Below are positions 46,986 to 56,468 of a stretch of DNA of 64,000 nucleotides, one piece after another; the first letter of the stretch is position 1; every line of letters starts with the position of its first letter. The position numbers and the translations under genes are program-made. The DNA is from Albidovulum aestuarii (GTDB lineage Bacteria; Pseudomonadota; Alphaproteobacteria; Rhodobacterales; Rhodobacteraceae), in assembly GCF_029961185.1 (NCBI RefSeq), contig NZ_JASBQQ010000007.1, positions 127,501 to 191,500 of the forward strand, in the 5' to 3' direction. Below the pieces are notes generated by a model. The model was not told the origin of the DNA. It ran no database searches and saw nothing but the letters and a program-made list of their open reading frames with translations.

Positions 46986-47695
46986 CGGGACAGCATCTCG
47001 ATGAAACGGCGGCGCGCCTCGGGCAGCTTCCGGTGCAGATCATGGGCGAGGCGGTGTTCAAGAAAGTGGCCGGTCATCGACAGCCCGGCGGTTACCTCGC
47101 CCGGCGTGGCCGGACCCTGACCGAGCAGGCAGGCAGGGAGTGGCAGCAGCCGGTCAGCCCAGTCCCCCGCCGCATCACGCGCCACGGCGCGGCCGGTTTT
47201 AGGACTGACATAGGCAAGATCCTCGCGCCCGCCAGTTACCGCGCAACGGGTCAGATCCAGACCGTAACCCAGTTCCTCCAGAAGCATGAGTTCCCACCGC
47301 AGATAATCGAGAACCCAATCTTGCTTCGCTCCCAGACCATCCAGCAGATCGACAGTTGTTGCGTAAAGATCCGGATGCGACTCGCGCTCGGGCAGGGCGA
47401 AATGCAAAAGCGCGCAAATCGAGTTCAGGCCGGCGAGCGCGAGCCTGTCGGACATCAGCCCGGCCCGTGACCTGAGCGGTTCCACCGTGAAGGTGCCGAT
47501 ATGCTCCTCCAGCCGCCCGCGCCATGTAACATCGAGCTGGGCGCCCGGTTGCAGAACCGGCGCGACCTTGCGCGATGTGCCGCCGCGAACGACACCGGCA
47601 TGACGACCGTGACTGGTGGTAAAGACCTCGATGATCGCCGCCGACTCGCCATGGCGGCGGACGGAGATCAGCGCACCCTCGTCCCGCCAGTCCAT
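46976..47695 (-). CDS. recO: DNA repair protein RecO
   Basis: A 239-residue recombination mediator that loads RecA with RecR. The N-terminal OB fold ('[22 protein letters not shown]', residues 4-80) and the C-terminal helical part with '[25 protein letters not shown]', a degenerate zinc motif retaining only one cysteine, match alphaproteobacterial RecO. Start ATG 47695 follows 'ggaggc' at five bases; the upstream open frame lies in the next gene. Confidence 0.9.
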   Translation of the reverse strand: MDWRDEGALISVRRHGESAAIIEVFTTSHGRHAGVVRGGTSRKVAPVLQPGAQLDVTWRGRLEEHIGTFTVEPLRSRAGLMSDRLALAGLNSICALLHFALPERESHPDLYATTVDLLDGLGAKQDWVLDYLRWELMLLEELGYGLDLTRCAVTGGREDLAYVSPKTGRAVARDAAGDWADRLLPLPACLLGQGPATPGEVTAGLSMTGHFLEHRLAHDLHRKLPEARRRFIEMLSRQG

Positions 47696-47720
47696 GAAGC
47701 CTCCGCCAAATCCTTCACGA

Positions 47721-48329
47721 CTATCTCTTTGGCCTGCGCGAAAGTCCATCGGCTCGGAGCGCCCTCCGCAAGTCGGATGAGCGCGTTTGAAAACCCTCAG
47801 CGTCACCGAAATCGACGAAATCGGGATAGCGTTCATGCGACCCCTTCAGGCGCGTCGCGTGCTTGATTGGGCACCAATACTGCTCCGTGCGCGCCGCAAT
47901 CTCACGGATGTAGGAGATCAGACCATTGCAATAGCTGCAGTAGAGGCAGTTCAGTTTTTGCAACGCATTCAGATAGGCCAAGTGCCTGTGATCGAAAGCG
48001 ATGTAGTCACCACGGCGTACCTTGTCGATCCGGTAGACCGGAAAACAGAGCGTCTGATAAACCGTCACGCAAAGATCGAGCAGCAGGAACGGAACGACAA
48101 GCCCATATATCACCGGCGCGGTCAAAATGACCATCGGCCGGGCCGCCTTCAGGAATGTGCCCAGCCGCACCCGCGCCGCCAGGTGCCGGGCGCGCACTTC
48201 TCGTTGAAAGACGACTTTGCGGCGCTTGACCTCATAGCGGAATGCCCTTGCCTGCTCGGCAATTGCGCGGTCGAGCTCCTGATCAAGTTCTACGAGCGTC
48301 TGCTTCAGCCGATCTGCAAGTGCTGACAT
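47721..48329 (-). CDS. conserved membrane protein with a cysteine-rich motif
   Basis: A 202-residue protein. An N-terminal charged, probably coiled-coil region (2-50) is followed by one or two transmembrane segments (67-95). A C-terminal soluble part has Cys128-x2-Cys131-x2-Cys134 ('CLYCSYCNG') and Cys153, suggesting metal binding. I recognise the motif as recurring in alphaproteobacterial proteins of unknown function. ATG 48329 has 'aggagc' upstream; 25 bases separate it from recO. Confidence 0.65.
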   Translation of the reverse strand: MSALADRLKQTLVELDQELDRAIAEQARAFRYEVKRRKVVFQREVRARHLAARVRLGTFLKAARPMVILTAPVIYGLVVPFLLLDLCVTVYQTLCFPVYRIDKVRRGDYIAFDHRHLAYLNALQKLNCLYCSYCNGLISYIREIAARTEQYWCPIKHATRLKGSHERYPDFVDFGDAEGFQTRSSDLRRALRADGLSRRPKR

Positions 48330-48715
48330 CGTATCGCTCCTCGCCCTGTTCCGCGCATTTTTCACCCTACCACCGATCGGCACATGCGCGGGTTGACACA
48401 ACGCAAGTCAGCCAACTGCCCTCAAAAAGGCTGCATTTGCGTTTTAGCGGTCAACCATCCGATTGCTGCCTGTGGGTATTGGTGCATTCTTGGGCTTTAG
48501 GTTTTTTGCCCTTTTGTGCCGACACATTGGTATTCCTTGTTGGCGGCTAGACCTCTGGGTCCAGATCGGAAATCGCCGGGTTCGATCCACAAAACGTCGG
48601 GCTCGGCTTGGTCGCGATCTGCGCAGCAGCCTGTTTCATGTTGCCGCCTACCGTATCGCGGGGCATTCCGAGGCCCGATCTCGGCCTATCCCGCAATCGT
48701 GTCGCGTGGCGATCT
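48330..48715. other. 386-base stretch without a supported gene
   Basis: Several overlapping open frames occur on both strands but none has family-like sequence or a ribosome site. It holds the promoter of the upstream-reading gene at 48329. A T-loop-like 'gttcgatcc' at 48580 has no matching stems. Confidence 0.45.
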
Positions 48716-49000
48716 ATGGAAGATGTCCAGAAAGCCAGGAAGCCTTTTTTTGCGCTGATGGTGCCAGGGGTCTGCCTGGCGCCGATGGTCACAACCTGCG
48801 CGCTGTCTGGTCTGACAAGGGACACAGCCCCGGCGGTTTCGGAGTTCCTCTGGACGTTTACCGTCGCCAACGCCGCGCTCAATTTCCTCAAAACCCTGCC
48901 TTTCAGGCTCCTAGATGCCGGTTGGTGCCTTCAGGTGAGCAGTCAGAGTTCTTTGCCCGGCTCCACCGGTCCACTGATGGAGCGACGGCTGCGGCGATGA
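48716..49000 (+). CDS. small hypothetical membrane protein, doubtful
   Basis: A 94-residue frame with two hydrophobic stretches (residues 11-30 and 38-58). The pattern 'FFALMVPGVCLAPMVTTCALSGL...' faintly recalls DUF2798 two-helix proteins. It lacks a good ribosome site and its C-terminal third looks non-coding. It may be a decayed gene. The following 277 bases up to the haloacid dehalogenase start show nothing else. Confidence 0.28.
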   Translation: MEDVQKARKPFFALMVPGVCLAPMVTTCALSGLTRDTAPAVSEFLWTFTVANAALNFLKTLPFRLLDAGWCLQVSSQSSLPGSTGPLMERRLRR

Positions 49001-49277
49001 CCGTTGCCGCGATCTGGTTGCAATCGCTGCTGCTTTTCTCCTTCACGTTTGTAGACGCGCAAAGCCTGAACGCGCCGTAGAACGAGCTTCAGGTCCAGTG
49101 CCCGATAAGGTCCCCGCGTGGACTTCTTGCAGCAGCGGCCAATGTCTTGACGGCGCTGGACCATCTGATCGGCGGAGTATCGATGTTCCTGCACGCTCTC
49201 TGGCAATTGTAAGGGGAACATTTCCACCCTTGCCCCTGAGGTCCGCCCGCGCCAGTCTGGCCCGAAGGGGGCCTGAC

Positions 49278-49961
49278 ATGACCATTACCGTCTGCATCTT
49301 CGACGCCTACGGAACCCTGTTCGACGTGGCCGCCGCCGCCCGGCAGGCAGCGACCGAAAAGGGGCGCGAGGAGCTTGCTGCGATTTGGCCGAAGCTGGCC
49401 GAAGACTGGCGGCGCAAGCAGCTGGAATACACATGGCTCAGGGCCGTCATGCGCCAGCACACCGACTTCTGGACTGTTACGCAGGACGGGCTCGACTGGG
49501 CGCTGGAGAAGGCTGGATTGGACGATCCCGACCTGCGCGAACGCCTGCTCGCGCTTTATTGGGAACTGGAAGCCTATCCCGAAGTGCCCGTAATGCTGGG
49601 GCGGCTGAAAGAGGCCGGGTTGCAAACCGCGATCCTGTCCAATGGCGCACCCGATATGCTGGAGGGTGCGGTCCGCTCCGCTGGGATCGGCGAATTGCTG
49701 GACGACACGCTGTCGGTGGAAAGCACCGGTATCTTCAAACCCGATGCCAGCGTCTATCGCCTTGTGACCGAACGTTTTGCCTGCACACCTGACCGGGTGC
49801 TCTTCACTTCGTCGAACGGCTGGGACGCAGCGGCTGCCTCAGGCTTCGGCTTCCTGACGGCATGGGTCAACCGAGCGGGCCAACCGATGGACCGGCTGCC
49901 CGCCCGTCCCCAACATGTGCTTTCCGATCTTTCAACCATCCCGGACATCGCCACCCAATGA
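49278..49961 (+). CDS. haloacid dehalogenase, type II
   Basis: A 227-residue HAD-superfamily hydrolase. The nucleophile Asp9 is in 'CIFDAYGTLFD', motif II is 'AILSNGAPDML', and 'STGIFKPDASVY' with 'FTSSNGWDAAAASGFG' completes the active site. This pattern is that of L-2-haloacid dehalogenase, which replaces halogen on 2-halo acids with hydroxyl and inverts configuration. ATG 49278 follows 'gaaggggg'. It overlaps the hydrolase gene by four bases. Confidence 0.9.
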   Translation: MTITVCIFDAYGTLFDVAAAARQAATEKGREELAAIWPKLAEDWRRKQLEYTWLRAVMRQHTDFWTVTQDGLDWALEKAGLDDPDLRERLLALYWELEAYPEVPVMLGRLKEAGLQTAILSNGAPDMLEGAVRSAGIGELLDDTLSVESTGIFKPDASVYRLVTERFACTPDRVLFTSSNGWDAAAASGFGFLTAWVNRAGQPMDRLPARPQHVLSDLSTIPDIATQ

Positions 49962-50782
49962 CCCTGCCACACTTCACCGCGACTGACGGCGCCCGCATCG
50001 CTTATCGGGACGAGGGGAACGGCAAACCGCTTCTTTGCCTCGCCGGGCTCACCCGGGCCGGGACGGATTTCGATTTCGTCGCCCCGCATCTGGCGCCACT
50101 CAGGCTCATCCGCATGGATTATCGCGGACGCGGCGGGTCGGAATGGACCGGCGCCGCGACCTATACCGTGGATAGGGAGGCACGGGACGCGCTGGAGCTT
50201 CTTGATCATCTCGGGATCGGTCGCGCGGCCATTCTCGGCACCTCGCGTGGCGGGTTGATCGGGATGGCGCTGGCGGCGGTCGCGAAGGACCGGCTGACGG
50301 GTCTTTGCCTCAACGATATCGGTCCGGTGATCGCGCGTGAGGGGCTGGAGAAGATCAAGGACTATGTAGGTCGCAATCCGGCGGCGAAGACAATGGACGA
50401 CCTTGTCACCCGGCTGCCGCGCAACATGCCCGGCTTTGACAATATCCCGACGGAGCGCTGGCGTGCCTTCTCTGAGCGCCTCTATGCCGAGACAGCGGAG
50501 GGGTTGCATATCCGCTACGATCCCGAATTGCGAACGAGTTTCCTGAAGGCATTCGAAGGCCCGCCCGCCGATCTCTGGCCGCTCTTCGATGCCTGCGCTG
50601 ACCTGCCGCTGGCGCTGATCCGCGGAGCCAATTCCGATCTTCTGTCGCAAGAGACGGCGGCAGAGATGTGCCGCCGACGGCCCGACATGATCTTTGCCGA
50701 TGTGCCCGACCGCGCGCATGTTCCCTTTCTCGATGAACCGGAGGCGCTCGCCGCTCTCGAAGTCTGGCTGGAGAAACTATGA
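49958..50782 (+). CDS. alpha/beta hydrolase
   Basis: A 274-residue cytoplasmic hydrolase. The nucleophile elbow is 'GTSRGG' with Ser96, the oxyanion region 'LAGLTRAGTDF' is near 28-38, and the terminal His is in 'PDRAHVPFLDEP'. Middle member of a tight three-gene operon with haloacid dehalogenase and threonine dehydratase, joined by ATGA overlaps. Substrate unknown. Confidence 0.85.
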   Translation: MTLPHFTATDGARIAYRDEGNGKPLLCLAGLTRAGTDFDFVAPHLAPLRLIRMDYRGRGGSEWTGAATYTVDREARDALELLDHLGIGRAAILGTSRGGLIGMALAAVAKDRLTGLCLNDIGPVIAREGLEKIKDYVGRNPAAKTMDDLVTRLPRNMPGFDNIPTERWRAFSERLYAETAEGLHIRYDPELRTSFLKAFEGPPADLWPLFDACADLPLALIRGANSDLLSQETAAEMCRRRPDMIFADVPDRAHVPFLDEPEALAALEVWLEKL

Positions 50783-51756
50783 ATATCGACATGATCGAAG
50801 CTGCCGCCGGGCGGCTGAAGGGCGTCGCGCTTAGAACCCCGCTTTTGTCGTCGCCGTTCCTTGACGAAATCGCCGGGCGGCGGGTCTTTGTGAAACCCGA
50901 ATGCCTGCAACATACCGGGTCGTTCAAGTTCCGCGGCGGATGGTCCGCCGTATCGGCGCTGTCGCCGGAGGCGCGCGCGCAAGGTGTCATCGCCTTTTCC
51001 TCGGGCAACCACGCGCAGGGCGTGGCGTTGGCTGCACGGCGGCATGGCGCGCCCTGCGTGATCCTGATGCCCGCCGATGCCCCACGCGTGAAGATTGACA
51101 ATACCCGCGCGCTGGGCGCGGAGGTGGTGCTCTACGACCGCGCCACCGGCGACCGCGACGCAATCGGCGCGGCTTTGGCTGAGGATCGCGGGCTGACACT
51201 GATCAAACCCTTCGACGAACCGCAGGTCATCGCCGGACAGGGCACGACGGGGCTGGAGATCGCCGAACAGGCCGCCGAGGCAGGTGTGACCGAAGCCGAT
51301 GTCCTTGTTTGCTGCGGCGGCGGGGGGCTCACCTCGGGTATCGCTCTGGCACTGGAGGAGAAGGCGCCGGGCCTGCGCGCCCGGCCGGTGGAGCCAGAGG
51401 AATTCGATGACGTGCGCCGTTCGCTGATATCAGGCGGGATCGAGCGGAACAACCGCACCTCCGGCTCTCTTTGCGATGCCATCGTCACGCCCTCGCCGGG
51501 GCAGATTACCTTCCCGATCATGGCGCGGCTTTGCGGCCCAGGCATCGCGGTGACTGAGGACGAGGCGCTGGCCGCGATGGCCCAGGCGTTCAGCAGGTTG
51601 CATGTCGTGCTGGAACCCGGCGGCGCGGTGGCGCTCGCTGCCGCCCTCTTCCATCCCGGAGCGGTCGAAGGCGATGCCGCCATCGCGGTTGCCTCGGGCG
51701 GCAATGTAGACCGGGAGGTGTTTTGCATGGCCCTCGACCGTTTCGGCACCGCCTGA
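50779..51756 (+). CDS. threonine/serine dehydratase (PLP fold type II)
   Basis: A 325-residue PLP enzyme. Lys50 in 'HTGSFKFRGG' carries the cofactor; 'FSSGNHAQGVALAA' and 'CCGGGGLTSGIALAL' bind its phosphate. The length lacks the ACT regulatory domain of biosynthetic IlvA, so it is a catabolic-type threonine/serine ammonia-lyase or serine racemase; hydroxyaspartate dehydratase is also possible. ATGA overlap with the hydrolase gene. Confidence 0.85.
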   Translation: MNIDMIEAAAGRLKGVALRTPLLSSPFLDEIAGRRVFVKPECLQHTGSFKFRGGWSAVSALSPEARAQGVIAFSSGNHAQGVALAARRHGAPCVILMPADAPRVKIDNTRALGAEVVLYDRATGDRDAIGAALAEDRGLTLIKPFDEPQVIAGQGTTGLEIAEQAAEAGVTEADVLVCCGGGGLTSGIALALEEKAPGLRARPVEPEEFDDVRRSLISGGIERNNRTSGSLCDAIVTPSPGQITFPIMARLCGPGIAVTEDEALAAMAQAFSRLHVVLEPGGAVALAAALFHPGAVEGDAAIAVASGGNVDREVFCMALDRFGTA

Positions 51757-51762
51757 CGTCAG

Positions 51763-51847
51763 AGCGTTTCTGGATTCCCCAGAGATGATAAGCATTAGAT
51801 TTCGAAAGAAAAGTTCGAAATCTGATTCAATGAAACCCCAAAACGCT
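51763..51847. repeat. REP/MITE-like palindromic element
   Basis: Outer arms 'agcgttt' and 'aaacgct' (51763-51769, 51841-51847) and a perfect inner 10-base repeat (51797-51806 with 51814-51823) around a seven-base loop make an 85-base imperfect palindrome with AT-rich inner sequence unlike the flanks. It has the shape of the short palindromic repeats scattered in alphaproteobacterial genomes. It lies in the gap after the threonine dehydratase gene. Confidence 0.55.
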
Positions 51848-51957
51848 ATCGGGTAAGGTTTTCCGGCCTTGGCCTGCACAGATGCGTCGGGGCATCATCA
51901 TGGCGTTCAATCAAGTTCAATTTCTATTGGAGCCGCGCCATACGGCGCGGGCCGACG

Positions 51958-52281
51958 ATGACGTATCTACTCTCGAAACCGATCTTTCTGATCTTCACCG
52001 CAGCGCTTGCCTATGCCATCGCGACAGCAGGCATCAAGATGGCCTCGAACGTAATATCTCCGTCTGCGCTGGTTCTGATCGCCATTGGCTTCACGATCGC
52101 CACGCTGGCCGAAGTCGTGCTGTTGCGTCAGGCCAGCCTCGGGGTGATCTACATCGCGATCATCACGGCCGAAACGCTGATGGTCCTGACCCTTGCGGCG
52201 ATGCTGGGCGAGGGGCTGACCACAAAGCAATTGTTCGGTGCAGTCTTCGTCCTGGCTGGCATCTTCATTGTCGGCGAGTGA
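51958..52281 (+). CDS. four-helix DMT/SMR-like membrane protein
   Basis: A 107-residue protein with four predicted transmembrane helices, the size of small multidrug resistance proteins. The membrane-embedded Glu of SMR helix 1 is absent; Glu residues occur instead in helices 2 and 3 ('TLAEVVLL', 'IITAETLMVL'). So it is probably a half-size DMT protein of unknown substrate rather than a true multidrug pump. ATG 51958 has a weak ribosome site, after a GC-rich 7-pair hairpin at 51933-51950. Confidence 0.65.
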   Translation: MTYLLSKPIFLIFTAALAYAIATAGIKMASNVISPSALVLIAIGFTIATLAEVVLLRQASLGVIYIAIITAETLMVLTLAAMLGEGLTTKQLFGAVFVLAGIFIVGE

Positions 52282-52317
52282 CCAGAAGGATTCTGGAACA
52301 AAGTTCTTCCTGCGGAA

Positions 52318-52337
52318 GATCTTGGATCAAGATTTTT
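52318..52337 (+). terminator. terminator after the SMR-like gene
   Basis: Six-pair stem 'atcttg' / 'caagat' (52319-52324 with 52328-52333) with a three-base loop, followed by four T residues, 37 bases after the stop. Another short hairpin (52283-52297) precedes it. Confidence 0.65.
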
Positions 52338-52397
52338 CCACCCCACGCTTGCCCTTCGGACAGTGCGCGCACAGGATGCGCGGACGGAGGCGCAGGT

Positions 52398-53186
52398 ATG
52401 AACATTCTCGACATCGGCGACATAAATCTGCACTGGCGAGAGGATGGTGACCCCTCGGGCGCGCCGGTGGTCTTCGCGAATTCACTCGGCACAGATTTCA
52501 GGATGTGGGACCGGCTTGTGCCGCTTCTGCCGCAGGGGCTGAGACTGATCCGCTACGACAAGCGCGGGCATGGGCTGTCCTCCTGCCCGCAGGGACCCTA
52601 TGCGATGGGCGCGCTGGTCCGTGATGCCGAACGGCTTTGCGACGCACTGAACGTAAAGGACTGTGTCTTTGTAGGGCTCTCGGTCGGTGGGCTGATTGCG
52701 CAGGGATTGGCTGTAAAACGTCTCGACATTGTCCGCGCCATGGTTCTGTCGAACACAGCCGCCAAGATCGGTACCGCGCAGATGTGGACCGATCGGACCG
52801 CAGCGATCCGCGAGGGCGGGCTTGAGTCTATCGCAGACGCGATGATGGAACGGTGGTTTTCCAAGCCGTTCCGCCAGACGGAGGAGATGCAGGGCTGGCG
52901 CGCAATGCTGACCCGCCAGCCGGTCGAGGGCTATTGCGGAGTCGCCGCCGCCATCGCAGGCACCGATTTCATCACGCCGACCTCGGGACTGACCCTGCCA
53001 ACACTTGTCATTGCCGGGTCCGAAGATGGCGCGACGCCGCCCGACCTCGTGCGCGAAACCTCCGACCTCATACGGGGTGCGCGGTTCAATCTGATCCGGG
53101 GGGCGGGTCACTTGCCGCCGGTCGAGAAACCCGAGGAATATGCGCGCGTTCTGACAGAGTTCCTGACCTCCATCGGCCATGTCTGA
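52398..53186 (+). CDS. pcaD: 3-oxoadipate enol-lactonase
   Basis: A 262-residue alpha/beta hydrolase that opens 3-oxoadipate enol-lactone in the protocatechuate branch of the beta-ketoadipate pathway. The nucleophile Ser95 is in 'VGLSVGGLIAQGL'; 'FANSLGTDFRMWDRLVPLL' and 'RYDKRGHGLS' at the N-terminus, and a C-terminal His in 'IRGAGHLPPVEKPEEY', match PcaD closely. ATG 52398 follows 'ggagg'. Other pca genes are not in the window. It overlaps the next gene by eight bases. Confidence 0.87.
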   Translation: MNILDIGDINLHWREDGDPSGAPVVFANSLGTDFRMWDRLVPLLPQGLRLIRYDKRGHGLSSCPQGPYAMGALVRDAERLCDALNVKDCVFVGLSVGGLIAQGLAVKRLDIVRAMVLSNTAAKIGTAQMWTDRTAAIREGGLESIADAMMERWFSKPFRQTEEMQGWRAMLTRQPVEGYCGVAAAIAGTDFITPTSGLTLPTLVIAGSEDGATPPDLVRETSDLIRGARFNLIRGAGHLPPVEKPEEYARVLTEFLTSIGHV

Positions 53187-53898
53187 CATGGGCCGGTTCC
53201 TTCTGGTCCACGGATCTTGTCACGGCGCCTGGTGCTGGCGCGACGTGATTCCGGCACTGATCGCATTGGGGCATGAGGCAAGGGCCATCGACCTGCCCGC
53301 CCATGGCGACGATGGGACCCCGGCAGCGGAGGCGACGCTGGACCTTTACGTCAGGGCGATCCTTACAGCCATCGACCGGCCGGTCACGCTGGTGGGTCAT
53401 TCGGCGGCCGGCTATCCGATCACGCTCGCGGCTGAACGGGCGCCGGAGAAGATCGCGCGGCTGGTCTATCTCTGCGCTTATGTGCCTGCACCCGGCCTGT
53501 CGATGATCGACATGCGGCGGGCCGGGCCAAGGCAGACGCTGACTGGCGCCGTTCATGCCGATGCGGAAGGCGTGACCTACAATATCGACCCGGACCGAGC
53601 GCACGATTGTTTTTACCACGATTGCCCGGACGATGCGGTCGCTTATGCAATGCCCCGCCTCTGCCCCGAACCGATCCGGCCGCAATCGACCCCGCTGGCG
53701 CCACTTGTCGCCTGGCACGATGTCGAACGACACTACCTTATCTGCGAAGATGACCGCACGATCCCGCCCGAATACCAAAGAACGATGAGCGCGTCCTTTC
53801 CATCCGGTGCGGTCACCACCCTTCCAACCGGGCATTCACCCTTCTTCGCCGACCCAGAACTGTTGGCCCGGCGGCTCTCGGAGATGTCTTCGGGATGA
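53179..53898 (+). CDS. alpha/beta hydrolase of the MES/HNL-like family
   Basis: A 239-residue hydrolase. 'LLVHGSCHGAWCWRDVIPAL' and 'DLPAHGDD' are the pattern of plant methylesterase/hydroxynitrile-lyase relatives that occur in bacteria; nucleophile Ser75 is in 'VGHSAAG' and the last His in 'TGHSPFFADPELLA'. It likely cleaves a small ester. An in-frame ATG at 53188 is an alternative start. Confidence 0.78.
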   Translation: MSDMGRFLLVHGSCHGAWCWRDVIPALIALGHEARAIDLPAHGDDGTPAAEATLDLYVRAILTAIDRPVTLVGHSAAGYPITLAAERAPEKIARLVYLCAYVPAPGLSMIDMRRAGPRQTLTGAVHADAEGVTYNIDPDRAHDCFYHDCPDDAVAYAMPRLCPEPIRPQSTPLAPLVAWHDVERHYLICEDDRTIPPEYQRTMSASFPSGAVTTLPTGHSPFFADPELLARRLSEMSSG

Positions 53899-54049
53899 CC
53901 CCCTCAGTCACCACAACGCTGCGCGTTTTCAAACCTCTTTGAACTGCTTGCATAGCGCGAGCCGCCCAATCTCGACCGCGATCCGCACGAATTCAGATTC
54001 TATCCCGCCCCAAAACCCCTTAACGTTCCGTGACTGACCGGAAGCACGA

Positions 54050-55273
54050 ATGCAAAACCGCCTTGCCCTGATCTTCGTACTAATGACCGTGGTGATCGAT
54101 GCCATCGGCATCGGCATCATCTTTCCGGTCATGCCCGATCTGATCGGTGAGGTGACCGGAGGCGATCTTTCCGATGCCGCGCTTTGGGGCGGGGTTCTGG
54201 CGACCTCCTTCGCCGTGATGCAGTTCCTTTGCGGCCCCATCGTCGGCAACCTTTCGGATCGCTTCGGACGGCGGCCGGTGATGCTGACGGCGCTCGGCGT
54301 CATGGCGATCGATTACACGATCATGGCTTTGGCCAGCACGATCTGGCTTCTGGTCGCGGGCCGCATCGTCGCTGGGATTACGGCAGCGACTTATACGACC
54401 GCGATGGCCTATATGGCCGATATTTCCGCCAAGGAAGATCGGGCCAAACGGTTCGGCCTGATCGGCGCAGCCTTCGGGCTCGGATTCATTGCGGGACCTT
54501 TCCTCGGCAGCCTGCTCTCCACCCTTGGTATCCGAGCGCCCTTCTGGGGGGCCGCTGCGATCTCGGCCGCCAACCTCATCTTCGGCTTCCTGATCTTGCC
54601 TGAATCCGTGACCGACGCCATCCGCCGGCCGTTCTCATGGGCGCGCGCCAATCCTCTCGCCGCCTTCCGGGCGATCGGGCACCTGCCGGGGCTTGGGCGG
54701 TTACTTACGCTTTATCTCGTCTATAACGTGGCGCTGCATGTCTACGAGGCGGTCTGGGCATTTTACGGCAAAGCGCAGTTCGGCTGGGATCCATTCATGA
54801 TCGGCGTTTCGCTTGCAACCTACGGACTGTTCTTCACACTCACGCAGGCCTTCGCCATCGGGCCGATCATCAAGGCGGTCGGCGAATACCGGGCGGCGTT
54901 CTGGGGGCTCGCCATCGAATTCGTGGCCTGCGTGATCTTTGGCTTTCTCACCTCGGGCACGGCCGCCATTGCCTTCACAGCCTTCGCCGCCCTCGGCTCC
55001 ATCGCCGGTCCAGCCATGCAGGGGTTGATGTCGAACGGCACGCCCGATGATCAGCAGGGAGAGTTGCAGGGCGTCGTCGCCTCGATCACCGCTATCGGTA
55101 TGATCTTGTCGCCGATGGTGATGACCGGCACGTTTTCGGCCTTCACCCGGCCCGATGCCCCGATCCACGCGCCCGGCGCGCCCTTCCTGCTCGCCGCCAT
55201 CCTGTTGGTCGCTTGTGTCGCAATCCTTGTCGCCCGACCGCGCGAATCCGCCCCGTCAGGGCCGCTAGCCTGA
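54050..55273 (+). CDS. MFS transporter, tetracycline-efflux (TetA-like) family
   Basis: A 407-residue twelve-helix antiporter. 'GNLSDRFGRRPVML' is the MFS motif A, and 'FVLMTVVIDAIGIGIIFPVMPDLI' at the N-terminus with 'IGAAFGLGFIAGPFLGSLLS' identify the TCR/TetA class. Chromosomal members in this group are often general effluxers; tetracycline resistance cannot be concluded. ATG 54050 follows 'ggaag'. The 151 bases upstream hold its promoter. Confidence 0.88.
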   Translation: MQNRLALIFVLMTVVIDAIGIGIIFPVMPDLIGEVTGGDLSDAALWGGVLATSFAVMQFLCGPIVGNLSDRFGRRPVMLTALGVMAIDYTIMALASTIWLLVAGRIVAGITAATYTTAMAYMADISAKEDRAKRFGLIGAAFGLGFIAGPFLGSLLSTLGIRAPFWGAAAISAANLIFGFLILPESVTDAIRRPFSWARANPLAAFRAIGHLPGLGRLLTLYLVYNVALHVYEAVWAFYGKAQFGWDPFMIGVSLATYGLFFTLTQAFAIGPIIKAVGEYRAAFWGLAIEFVACVIFGFLTSGTAAIAFTAFAALGSIAGPAMQGLMSNGTPDDQQGELQGVVASITAIGMILSPMVMTGTFSAFTRPDAPIHAPGAPFLLAAILLVACVAILVARPRESAPSGPLA

Positions 55274-55291
55274 CCATGAGAGGAGAAGCCG

Positions 55292-56365
55292 TTGACGAAG
55301 ATCCGCGCCGCCATCTGCCATGAATTCGGCAAACCCCTTGCCATCGAAACGGTCGACATGCGCGCGCCCGGGCCGGACGAGGTCGAGGTCACCATTGACG
55401 CCTGCGCCATCTGCTTTTCAGACATCTCCTTCATGGATGGCGGCTGGGGCGGCGATCTGCCGGCGGTCTATGGCCATGAGGCGGCGGGCCGGGTCAGCGC
55501 TGTCGGTCCTAGCGCGCGGTACCGGGTGGGCGACAAGGTTCTGGTCACGCTCATCCGCTCCTGTGGAACCTGCCCGACCTGCGCCTCGGGCCGCCCCACG
55601 CTCTGCCCGGCCCAGCCGCAGCCTGGCAGCCCGCTCACGCTCAATGGCGGCCCAGTCACCCACGGGCTTGATTGCGGCGCCTTTGCCGAACGGGTCGTGG
55701 TGCATGACAGTCAGCTTGCCCCCTTGCCCGATGGTATCCCGATGGAGGCGGCGGCGCTCATCTCCTGCGGCGTGATCACCGGGCTGGGGGCAGCGGTCAA
55801 CACCGCCCGCATCCGGCCGGGCGAGGTCGTCGTGGTGATCGGCGCGGGCGGCGTCGGGCTCAACGCCATTCAGGGCGCACGGCTCTCCGGCGCTGCCCGG
55901 ATCATTGCGGTCGATACGAACCCGGCCAAACTCGACGTTGCCAAGGAGTTCGGTGCGACCGACGGCGTACTGGCGACGGCGGAAAAACCCTGGGCCGAGG
56001 TCAAGCGCCTTGCCGGTCGCGGCGCCGATGCCGTCCTCGTCACTGTCGGCGCCATCCCCGCCTATGACACCGCCACCCGCTACCTCGCCAATGGCGGCCG
56101 CATGGTTGCGGTCGGCATGCCGCATTCCGGCGCGAAATCGCAGTGGGAACCTGTGATCTTCACCTATACCGGCAACGCAATGATCGGCTCCAACATGGGC
56201 GACACGGTCCTGCCCCGCGACATCCCGTGGATTACCGACCTTTACCTCCAGGGTCGCCTGAAGCTTGATGAGCTTATCTCTGGCCGTTGGACACTCGACC
56301 AGATCAACGAGGCCATCGCCGACACCAGATCAGGAGCCGCCCGCCGTAACGTCATCCTCTTCTGA
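55292..56365 (+). CDS. zinc-dependent alcohol dehydrogenase family protein
   Basis: A 357-residue medium-chain dehydrogenase. Catalytic zinc ligands appear in 'ICFSDI' and 'YGHEAAG'; structural zinc is held by Cys residues spaced x2-x2-x7 in 'SCGTCPTCASGRPTLC', and the NAD fold has 'VIGAGGVGLNAIQGARLSGA'. Start is TTG 55292 with 'aggaga' six bases upstream; the family-typical N-terminus 'IRAAICHEFGKPL' follows. Close to formaldehyde/benzyl-alcohol-type class members, but the substrate is unknown. Confidence 0.86.
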   Translation: MTKIRAAICHEFGKPLAIETVDMRAPGPDEVEVTIDACAICFSDISFMDGGWGGDLPAVYGHEAAGRVSAVGPSARYRVGDKVLVTLIRSCGTCPTCASGRPTLCPAQPQPGSPLTLNGGPVTHGLDCGAFAERVVVHDSQLAPLPDGIPMEAAALISCGVITGLGAAVNTARIRPGEVVVVIGAGGVGLNAIQGARLSGAARIIAVDTNPAKLDVAKEFGATDGVLATAEKPWAEVKRLAGRGADAVLVTVGAIPAYDTATRYLANGGRMVAVGMPHSGAKSQWEPVIFTYTGNAMIGSNMGDTVLPRDIPWITDLYLQGRLKLDELISGRWTLDQINEAIADTRSGAARRNVILF

Positions 56366-56401
56366 ATACACTTTCTGTCGAACAATACTCCGCGGGGGGA
56401 G

Positions 56402-56441
56402 GCCCGGATGACATCCGGGCTCGGGGGGCGCGAAGCCCCCC
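56402..56441 (+). repeat. two consecutive hairpins in the ADH/enolase-family gap
   Basis: A 9-pair stem (56402-56410 with 56412-56420) followed by a 7-pair stem (56423-56429 with 56435-56441). Such 'gggcttcgcccc' style GC repeats are common between genes in this bacterial group and may be a REP-like element or terminator. Confidence 0.5.
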
Positions 56442-56468
56442 ACCGCCGCCAGAAACAGGGACCACATC

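Noticed and set aside
48580-48588. tRNA T-loop-like sequence 'gttcgatcc'
   Set aside because: No flanking T stem, anticodon arm or acceptor stem can be formed.
48463-49080. 205-codon plus-strand frame
   Set aside because: Composition is typical of a shadow frame, no ribosome site, and no recognisable domain.
51933-51950. GC-rich hairpin before the SMR-like gene as a mini-ykkC (guanidine) riboswitch
   Set aside because: Only one hairpin is present and its loop does not show the required ACGR pattern; the transported protein lacks the SMR glutamate.
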